A DNA stretch of 11,295 bases, taken from assembly GCA_003489085.1 (NCBI GenBank), contig DNJM01000059.1, positions 3,862 through 15,156 on the forward strand, written 5' to 3'. This DNA is from Lachnospiraceae bacterium. GTDB lineage: Bacteria > Bacillota > Clostridia > Lachnospirales > Lachnospiraceae. The notes below the pieces were generated by a model. It ran no database searches and had not been told where the DNA came from. It saw only the letters and a list, made by a program, of their open reading frames with translations. How positions within the stretch are numbered: the stretch's first letter is position 1; each line of letters begins with the position of its first letter. A program made the translations under genes and the position numbers. Positions 6,169 to 11,295 of the stretch are shown piece by piece.

Positions 6169-7104
6169 CTATAGCTGGAAGAAATCCCGGATCTGTTCCA
6201 GAATCCGTTCCATCAGACAGGTACGGGCCTCGATGCTGGCCCATGCAATGTGCGGGGTGATCAGCAGCTTCCTGCTGTCTTTGATCGAACGGAGCGGATT
6301 TTCGGGGCTCATGGGTTCTACGGCAAGAACGTCCAGACCGGCGGCAGCGATTTTATTTTCGTTCAATGCATCTGCCAGTGCCTGTTCCACTACGATCGGA
6401 CCACGGCCAAGATTCAGGAAAATGGCGGACGGTTTCATACGTGAAAAAGCGGCAGCATCCATCAGATTCTCTGTGAATTCATTCAGGGGTGCATGAACAG
6501 AGACAATATCGGAACAGGAAAGCAGAGTATCCAGATCTACCTGGTGATAACCTTCCTGGGCCGGACTGCCGGAAGCGGAATAATAGATCACATTGGCCCC
6601 GAAGCAGGAAGCAACGGCGGCCACTCTGCGGCCGATATTCCCAAGTCCTATGACCCCCCAGGTCATGCCGTGGAGTTCATGGAAATGCTCGGAAAAATGA
6701 GTAAAAAGAGTATCGTTTACATAATGCTCTTCTTTGACATAAGTGTCGTAATAGTGAAGCTTTTCCAACAGATAGAAAAGCATGGCAAAGGTGTGCTGTG
6801 CTACACTTTCGGTGGAATAGTCAGCTACATTTCGCCAGGCGATTCCGCGGGAAGCCAGATAGTCTTTATCCAGATTATTGGTTCCGGTTGCCGTGACACA
6901 TATCAGGCGCAGATGTTCTGCCTGACCGATCGTAGAAGCATTGACAGGAACCTTATTCAGGATAATCACGTCGGCATCCTGAATTCGCTTTGGTACCTGT
7001 TCGGGAGTGGAAAAATCATACCTGGTAACAGTGCCGAGTGCATCGAAGCCGGAAAGGTCAATGTCCTCGCCAATGGATTTGACATCTAAAAATACAATAT
7101 GCAT
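6169..7104 (-). CDS. D-isomer specific 2-hydroxyacid dehydrogenase (hydroxypyruvate/glycerate dehydrogenase-like)
   Basis: A 311-residue cytosolic oxidoreductase that interconverts a D-2-hydroxy acid and its 2-keto acid with NAD(P)H. The split substrate domain comprises about residues 1-98 and 287-311. The nucleotide-binding Rossmann domain between them carries GLGNIG (153-158). The catalytic Arg234 (LGRGPIV), Glu263 (VEPM) and His285 (TPHIAW) are all present, so the enzyme should be active. After the second strand of the Rossmann fold the sequence reads VIYYSAS, without the acidic residue that usually selects NAD over NADP. Substrate cannot be read from sequence; glycerate/hydroxypyruvate and D-lactate-type substrates are the main options. 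The start is ATG 7104-7102, six bases after AGGAGG on the - strand (7111-7116 complement). A longer frame reaching 7200 would begin upstream of the likely promoter and is rejected. Transcription is monocistronic and convergent with lspA. Confidence 0.9.
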   Translation of the reverse strand: MHIVFLDVKSIGEDIDLSGFDALGTVTRYDFSTPEQVPKRIQDADVIILNKVPVNASTIGQAEHLRLICVTATGTNNLDKDYLASRGIAWRNVADYSTESVAQHTFAMLFYLLEKLHYYDTYVKEEHYVNDTLFTHFSEHFHELHGMTWGVIGLGNIGRRVAAVASCFGANVIYYSASGSPAQEGYHQVDLDTLLSCSDIVSVHAPLNEFTENLMDAAAFSRMKPSAIFLNLGRGPIVVEQALADALNENKIAAAGLDVLAVEPMSPENPLRSIKDSRKLLITPHIAWASIEARTCLMERILEQIRDFFQL

Positions 7105-7134
7105 GGGAAACCTCCTGTAGACTGATTTACGTAA

Positions 7135-7163
7135 AACATAGCATGTACTGAGACAAAAAACAA
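7135..7163 (-). promoter_or_regulatory. Likely promoter of the dehydrogenase gene
   Basis: On the - strand, TTGTTT (7163-7158) lies 17 bases from TATGTT (7140-7135), and the latter is preceded by TGC, an extended -10 signature. Box matches are modest (three and four of six), but spacing and the TGn element are right. A start near 7128 leaves a leader of about 24 bases before the ATG at 7104. Confidence 0.5.
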
Positions 7164-7262
7164 CAGAATTTTCAGATCTTACTGCCCGACAGGGAGGCAT
7201 ATGCTGTTGAGAATGAATAAAAAATATGAAAATTCGTAAAAATATGCATAAAGTAGGCGGTA

Positions 7263-7291
7263 TTGACGAAGCACCTATTTCGCCGTATAAT
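7263..7291 (+). promoter_or_regulatory. Sigma-A promoter of the nudC-yitT-ktrB-ktrA operon
   Basis: TTGACG (7263-7268) and a perfect TATAAT (7286-7291) are separated by 17 bases. AT-rich sequence at about 7205-7255, upstream of the -35 box, could act as an UP element. Transcription should begin near 7298, giving a leader of about 80 bases, longer than the other leaders here. That leader holds only weak hairpins (for example ATCCG 7300-7304 with CGGAT 7324-7328) and no riboswitch I recognise. Confidence 0.85.
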
Positions 7292-7379
7292 TAAGGAATA
7301 TCCGGTGAAAAGGGAAAAAGTATCGGATGCATGAAATGCTGCAAATAGAATAAATTGGAAAAGAAAGTATGGTGGGAGA

Positions 7380-8231
7380 ATGATTCAGGATATTGCACCG
7401 CACCAGTATCATAACGAGTATCGAAAAAGGGCACCGCAGCCGGAAGATTATGTGTTGATTTATGAACAGAATTCTGTGCTTGCCACAGAGAAGGAAGGGC
7501 TGCTTTGCTATCCGAAGTGGAAGGAAGTTTTGCAGGAGGATCTGAAAGAAGACTTTACATATTTGTTTTCTATTGATGATACGGCTTTTTATTTATTACC
7601 GGAGAAAGCGGCCGAAAAGGCAGCCGAAGAGCTGCAGCGGGAAGGTATGTTCCGGCCTCTTCCGATACGGATTTTCCGGACGGCTGAGCCGGGCTGGCTT
7701 GCATTTGCAGGGATCACAGGATATCAGCTGAAGCGTTGGTATGACAGCAGAAGATACTGCGGCCACTGCGGTCATTCTTTGCGGCCGGATGAAAAAGAGC
7801 GGATGATGTATTGCAGCCATTGCGGACAGATAGAATATCCGAAGATCTGTCCGGCTGTGATTGTAGCTGTGACGGATCAGGAACGGATTCTTCTGACGAA
7901 ATATGCCGGACGGGAATACAAACGCTATGCGTTGATTGCCGGTTTTGCAGAAATCGGAGAATCTATAGAAGACACGGTCCGGCGGGAGGTTATGGAGGAA
8001 GTCGGCCTGCGGGTGAAGAATATTCAATATTATAAAAGTCAGCCGTGGTCATTTTCGGATACCTTATTGATGGGATTTGTCTGCGAATTGGACGGTGATG
8101 ACCACATCCGGCTGGATCGGGAGGAGCTGTCTGTCGGAGAGTGGTTTGTCCGGGAAGAAGTTCCGGCAGATGGTCCGGATATCAGTCTGACGCGGGAAAT
8201 GATGTGGAAATTTAAAAATCATGAATTATAA
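7380..8231 (+). CDS. nudC: NADH pyrophosphatase NudC (Nudix hydrolase)
   Basis: A 283-residue Nudix hydrolase that cleaves NAD(H) to NMN(H) and AMP; NudC homologues also remove NAD caps from RNA 5' ends. The N-terminal domain (1-125) is followed by a four-Cys zinc ribbon (C127, C130, C145, C148). The Nudix box at 188-210 fits G-x5-E-x7-R-E-U-x-E-E-x-G-U throughout (REVMEEVGL at its end), so the metal-binding glutamates are in place. The NudC-diagnostic motif follows as SQPWSFSDT (220-228) rather than the usual SQPWPFPxS. The core motif is kept but two prolines are lost. The start is ATG 7380, the only candidate in frame after a stop at 7332. Its GGTGGGAG (7371-7378) sits unusually close, so initiation may be weak. 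It is first in a four-gene operon, 18 bases before yitT. Confidence 0.9.
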   Translation: MIQDIAPHQYHNEYRKRAPQPEDYVLIYEQNSVLATEKEGLLCYPKWKEVLQEDLKEDFTYLFSIDDTAFYLLPEKAAEKAAEELQREGMFRPLPIRIFRTAEPGWLAFAGITGYQLKRWYDSRRYCGHCGHSLRPDEKERMMYCSHCGQIEYPKICPAVIVAVTDQERILLTKYAGREYKRYALIAGFAEIGESIEDTVRREVMEEVGLRVKNIQYYKSQPWSFSDTLLMGFVCELDGDDHIRLDREELSVGEWFVREEVPADGPDISLTREMMWKFKNHEL

Positions 8232-8249
8232 ACAAACAGGAGGCAGAAT

Positions 8250-9119
8250 ATGGAATTCGTAAAAAGAAAATCATTGGATATAAAACAGGTTGGTCTGGAT
8301 ATACTGGTAGATATTGCAGGCGGGATTCTGATTGCGGTCGGCGTCTATAATTTTGCGTCCGCGGCCGGCTTTCCGATGACCGGCTTTTCCGGTATTGCGT
8401 TGATATTTTATCATCTGTTTCACACCCCGATTGGTATGGTCTCCGTATTGATGAATATTCCGATTGCATTTTTCTGCTATCGCATTCTGGGAAAGGATTT
8501 TTTTATCCGCTCTATAAAAACAATTATCATTACTTCTTTTATTATGGATAAAATCGCACCGTTGTTCCCGCTTTATCAAGGGGATCGTCTTCTGGCGGCA
8601 ATCTGTACAGGAATTTTAGGCGGTCTGGGGTATGCGTTGATTTATATGAGAGGTTCTTCTACAGGCGGTTCTGATTTTATTATTATGTCTCTGAAGGCAA
8701 AGAACCCTCACATGTCGCTTGGTAAAATCTGCTTTTTAAGTGATTTTGTCATTATTATGGCCGGTGCATATATTTACAGGGAAATAGACGGTATCATTTA
8801 TGGGCTGATTGTATCCTATCTGATGTCAATGGTTGTGGACAAGGTTATGTACGGTATGGATTCCGGAAAAATGACGCTGATTGTAACGGAACATGGAGCA
8901 GAAGTAGCAGAAGCAATCGATGCTATTGCAGGACGCGGCTCTACACTGCTGCATGCAGAAGGCAGCTTTTCCGGAGAACAGAAGAAGGTTGTAATGTGTG
9001 CCTGCAATAATAAGCAGATGTATGCTATCCGGCAGACAGCAAAGAAGGTGGATCCTGAGGCATTTATTGTGATCATGGAATCCAATGAAGTCTTGGGCGA
9101 AGGCTTTAAAACAGAATAA
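8250..9119 (+). CDS. YitT family membrane protein with DUF2179 domain
   Basis: A 289-residue membrane protein of the YitT family, whose transported substrate is not established. Five to six hydrophobic segments occupy about residues 17-200. The family signature RGSSTGGSD (134-142) lies between segments, and a soluble DUF2179 domain follows (about 205-285), ending in the characteristic VLGEGF. The start has AGGAGG (8238-8243) six bases upstream. The gene looks somewhat more A/T-rich than its neighbours, as is common for hydrophobic proteins, so I do not read that as transfer. It lies 18 bases after nudC and 14 bases before ktrB with no visible promoter or terminator, so it is co-transcribed with a potassium transporter. 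A link to ion homeostasis is suggested by this position only. The family call is firm; the function is unknown. Confidence 0.9.
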   Translation: MEFVKRKSLDIKQVGLDILVDIAGGILIAVGVYNFASAAGFPMTGFSGIALIFYHLFHTPIGMVSVLMNIPIAFFCYRILGKDFFIRSIKTIIITSFIMDKIAPLFPLYQGDRLLAAICTGILGGLGYALIYMRGSSTGGSDFIIMSLKAKNPHMSLGKICFLSDFVIIMAGAYIYREIDGIIYGLIVSYLMSMVVDKVMYGMDSGKMTLIVTEHGAEVAEAIDAIAGRGSTLLHAEGSFSGEQKKVVMCACNNKQMYAIRQTAKKVDPEAFIVIMESNEVLGEGFKTE

Positions 9120-9133
9120 ATGGTGGTGTTTTC

Positions 9134-10513
9134 GTGATAAAGAAGTTACAAGGGAAAAAGGTGGCAGAAGAGGTAGGGACACTATATAAGAGGTTGACGC
9201 AGACCCAGCTGATTGTAGTGGGATATGTACTGGTAATTCTGATCGGAACGGTTTTGCTGATGCTGCCGGTATCCAGCCGGTCCGGAAGTGTAACCAGCTT
9301 TCTGGATGCTTTGTTTACAGCCACTTCGGCTACCTGTGTGACCGGACTAATTGTAGCCGATACCTTTCAGCACTGGTCAACATTCGGACAGAGTGTTGTA
9401 TTATTGCTCATACAGGTCGGCGGTCTTGGTTTTATGACCATCGGTGTATTCTTTGCCATCTTCCTTAGAAGGCGGATTGGCCTTAAAATCCGTGGCATTC
9501 TGCAGGAGAGTGTCAATTCCCTCCAGATCGGCGGAATCGTCCGGCTGACGAAGAAGATTATCGTAGGAACACTGATTTTTGAGGGAGCAGGAGCAGCGCT
9601 GCTTGCGATACGCTTTGTGCCGCAGTTCGGGCTCGGAACAGGACTATATTATGCAGTCTTTCATTCTGTCTCGGCATTCTGCAATGGCGGCTTTGATCTG
9701 ATGGGACGGAAGGAGGCATATTCTTCCCTGACGGCGTATTACAATGACGGGCTTGTGAATCTGACAATTATGGCATTGATCATAATAGGCGGAATCGGCT
9801 TTTTTGTGTGGAACGATTTGTGGGAGCATAAGTGGCATTGGAAAAAATACCGGCTGCATACCAAAATTGTTCTGTCTTCAACGGGAATTCTGATTGTAGC
9901 GGGGGCAGTGTTGTTCTATATATTTGAGGCAGGAAATGTACTGAAAGATATGCCTGTATGGGACAGGATCTGGTGTTCGCTTTTCAATTCAGTGACCGCC
10001 AGAACGGCAGGATTCAATACGACGGATACGGGAGCGCTACGGGAATCTTCACAGCTCCTGACGATTCTTCTGATGTTGATCGGCGGAAGTCCCGGATCCA
10101 CTGCGGGTGGAATGAAGACGACAACTCTGGTGGTTCTGATACTCTATGTGAAAATGAATCTGCGGCAGCAGGCAGAATGCAATATTTTCGGAAGACGTCT
10201 GGGAGAAGATGCGATTCGGAAGGCCAGTGTAGTATTCTGTACGAATCTGTTTCTGGTGATTGCAGTGACGCTTGCAATTGCAGGACTGGAAAACCTGCCG
10301 ATGATGGAGATTATGTTTGAAGTCAGTTCTGCTATGGGCACAGCAGGAATGAGTACGGGAATTACAAGAGAGCTGGGAGCGATCTCCAGGATTCTTCTGA
10401 TTTTTCTGATGTATTGTGGGAGGATCGGAAGTCTGACATTTGCATTATCGTTCCGGGGACATAAATACAGCCCGCCGGTACTTTCGCCGACGGAGCAGAT
10501 TATTATTGGATAA
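9134..10513 (+). CDS. ktrB: Potassium uptake channel subunit KtrB (TrkH/KtrB family)
   Basis: This 459-residue membrane protein forms the ion-conducting dimer of a Ktr-type K+ uptake system, coupled to Na+ in characterised members. It shows the four pore-loop repeats of the superfamily, each with its filter glycine: TCVTGL (Gly71), CNGGFD (Gly186), RTAGFN (Gly293) and GTAGMS (Gly405). The gating loop GGSPGSTAGGMKTTT lies at 317-331 in the third repeat, and the conserved GRIG arginine is Arg429. Length and the short N-terminus fit KtrB (about 445 residues) better than the longer TrkH. The start is GTG 9134, with GGTGGTG (9121-9127) six bases upstream. ktrA begins 12 bases after its stop, and the ktrA ribosome binding site abuts that stop. 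The protein should sit in the cytoplasmic membrane with a KtrA ring beneath it. Confidence 0.94.
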   Translation: MIKKLQGKKVAEEVGTLYKRLTQTQLIVVGYVLVILIGTVLLMLPVSSRSGSVTSFLDALFTATSATCVTGLIVADTFQHWSTFGQSVVLLLIQVGGLGFMTIGVFFAIFLRRRIGLKIRGILQESVNSLQIGGIVRLTKKIIVGTLIFEGAGAALLAIRFVPQFGLGTGLYYAVFHSVSAFCNGGFDLMGRKEAYSSLTAYYNDGLVNLTIMALIIIGGIGFFVWNDLWEHKWHWKKYRLHTKIVLSSTGILIVAGAVLFYIFEAGNVLKDMPVWDRIWCSLFNSVTARTAGFNTTDTGALRESSQLLTILLMLIGGSPGSTAGGMKTTTLVVLILYVKMNLRQQAECNIFGRRLGEDAIRKASVVFCTNLFLVIAVTLAIAGLENLPMMEIMFEVSSAMGTAGMSTGITRELGAISRILLIFLMYCGRIGSLTFALSFRGHKYSPPVLSPTEQIIIG

Positions 10514-10525
10514 AAGGAGGATACT

Positions 10526-11179
10526 ATGAAGTCAATTCTGATTATTGGACTGGGAAGGTTCGGGCATCATCTGTGCGAGGATCTGGTACGGCTGGGAAAT
10601 GAGGTTATGGTAATCGATAAAGACGAGTCTGCTCTGACGGATCTATTGTCCATTGCAACGAATGCCAAGGTCGGAGACTGTATGAATGTAGAAGTATTGA
10701 AAAGTCTTGGTGTTGGTAATTTTGATATTTGCTTTGTGTGTATCGGTTCGAATTTTCAGAGCAGTCTGGAAATCACCAGTCTGGTGAAGGAATTGGGGGC
10801 AAAAATGGTAATCAGTAAAGCGAGCCGTGATATTCATGCAAAATTCCTCCTGCGGAACGGAGCGGATGAGGTATTCTATCCGGATAAGGATATTGCTGAG
10901 CGGCTGGCGGTAAAATACAGTGCAAATCATATCTTTGATTATATTGAACTGGTGCAGGGATATTCGATCTTTGAGATGCTTCCACTTTCCGAATGGTCCG
11001 GAAAAACCATTCGGGAGGCGGATGTACGTGTCAAATATCATGTCAGCATTTTCGGAATTAAGATGAATGGAGATCTGCAGCTCCTGCCGCACGCGGATCA
11101 CGTGATGCAGGCGGATGAACATCTCATGGTAGTGGGAAGGACGGAGGATATTGAACGGCTGCTTGCCGAAATGCGCTGA
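10526..11179 (+). CDS. ktrA: Potassium uptake regulatory subunit KtrA (RCK protein)
   Basis: A 217-residue cytosolic RCK protein that assembles as an octameric ring under KtrB and gates it on nucleotide binding. The RCK_N Rossmann domain (about 1-120) carries GLGRFG (8-13) and an acidic Asp31 after the second strand. The RCK_C domain covers about 136-217. In characterised KtrA proteins ATP activates and ADP closes the channel, and cyclic di-AMP binding to RCK_C inhibits it; both are family knowledge, not shown here. Length matches KtrA (about 220) and not the doubled TrkA (about 450). The ribosome binding site AAAGGAGG (10513-10520) touches the ktrB stop codon and lies five bases before the ATG, giving tight coupling and probably balanced subunit synthesis. 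It is the last gene of the nudC operon and is followed by a strong terminator. Confidence 0.94.
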   Translation: MKSILIIGLGRFGHHLCEDLVRLGNEVMVIDKDESALTDLLSIATNAKVGDCMNVEVLKSLGVGNFDICFVCIGSNFQSSLEITSLVKELGAKMVISKASRDIHAKFLLRNGADEVFYPDKDIAERLAVKYSANHIFDYIELVQGYSIFEMLPLSEWSGKTIREADVRVKYHVSIFGIKMNGDLQLLPHADHVMQADEHLMVVGRTEDIERLLAEMR

Positions 11180-11212
11180 TGCTTCGAATTCAATAGCGGG
11201 GTTGTTGCAAAA

Positions 11213-11255
11213 GCAGATAAAACATCTGCCGGAGCAGCAGCTCCGTTTTTTTTTT
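11213..11255 (+). terminator. Tandem hairpins and terminator after ktrA
   Basis: Two hairpins lie back to back. GCAGAT/ATCTGC (11213-11218 with 11224-11229, loop AAAAC) is followed directly by CGGAGC/GCTCCG (11230-11235 with 11240-11245, loop AGCA) and ten T residues (11246-11255). The second is a textbook intrinsic terminator; the first may stack on it or protect the mRNA 3' end. The 40 bases beyond it, to the window end, hold nothing I can assign. Confidence 0.9.
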
Positions 11256-11295
11256 GTTACCAAGTGTTCACTAAAGTACCAAAAAATTCTACTAA

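Noticed and set aside
6493..7089. A 198-codon + strand frame over the dehydrogenase gene.
   Set aside because: It lies antisense to a gene with all catalytic residues present and has no ribosome binding site or recognisable domain.
7105..7200. A 32-codon N-terminal extension of the dehydrogenase to 7200.
   Set aside because: It lies across the likely - strand promoter, is not expected in the family, and ATG 7104 has a clear AGGAGG at the right distance.
7298..7379. A possible riboswitch in the 80-base leader of the nudC operon, for example a cyclic di-AMP sensor as found before some ktr genes.
   Set aside because: It is too short for that riboswitch class, shows only weak hairpins, and ktrB lies nearly 2 kb downstream.
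8250..9119. Horizontal acquisition of yitT because it looks more A/T-rich than its neighbours.
   Set aside because: Membrane proteins are normally enriched in T-rich codons, and the gene sits neatly in an operon with no repeats or mobile-element remnants at its edges.
9120..9133. A separate promoter directly before ktrB.
   Set aside because: The gap is only 14 bases and I found no -35/-10 pair with proper spacing at the end of yitT, so read-through from the nudC promoter is the simpler account.

Overview
The window reads as a chromosomal housekeeping stretch of a low-to-mid GC, Gram-positive anaerobe, most likely a Lachnospiraceae-type Clostridia. This is inferred from strong AGGAGG ribosome binding sites, consensus sigma-A promoters, short leaders, a Ktr-type potassium system, a YitT/DUF2179 protein, and the character of the LigA and ClpX sequences. 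No phage, insertion sequence, CRISPR array, tRNA or rRNA is visible.

Layout. (1) Bases 1-235 hold no convincing gene. They contain a nested set of inverted repeats (57-188) whose innermost arm is a 19-bp perfect hairpin that can act as a terminator. (2) A first operon on the + strand starts at a sigma-A promoter (236-264). It carries an RluF-type 23S rRNA pseudouridine synthase, an NAD-dependent DNA ligase and a thioredoxin, and ends at a 15-bp stem terminator (3445-3483). (3) A second + operon starts at a consensus promoter (3497-3525). It carries a divergent ClpX-type unfoldase, a possible 19-residue coupled ORF, a coiled-coil/zinc-ribbon protein of unknown role, and a divergent lipoprotein signal peptidase. 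(4) A terminator at 6102-6142 can serve both strands and lies between that operon and a convergent D-2-hydroxyacid dehydrogenase gene on the - strand. (5) A 275-bp divergent intergenic region holds one promoter for each side. (6) A third + operon runs nudC, yitT, ktrB, ktrA with 12-18 nt gaps and ends in two back-to-back hairpins with a ten-T tract (11213-11255).

How the genes fit together. ktrB and ktrA encode the pore and the nucleotide-sensing gating ring of one potassium uptake system; nudC and yitT share their transcript. The first operon groups rRNA modification, nick sealing and thiol redox. The second groups protein quality-control-like functions (unfoldase, lipoprotein processing). 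Three proteins depart from their family consensus at functional positions: LigA (adenylate pocket), ClpX (RKH and ClpP-docking loops, N-terminal extension, long Lys-rich linker) and LspA (Gly to Ser before the catalytic Asn-x-x-Asp-Arg motif). Together with the structured repeat at the left edge, these are the points most worth a second look. Family comparisons are from memory of canonical sequences, not from a computed alignment.
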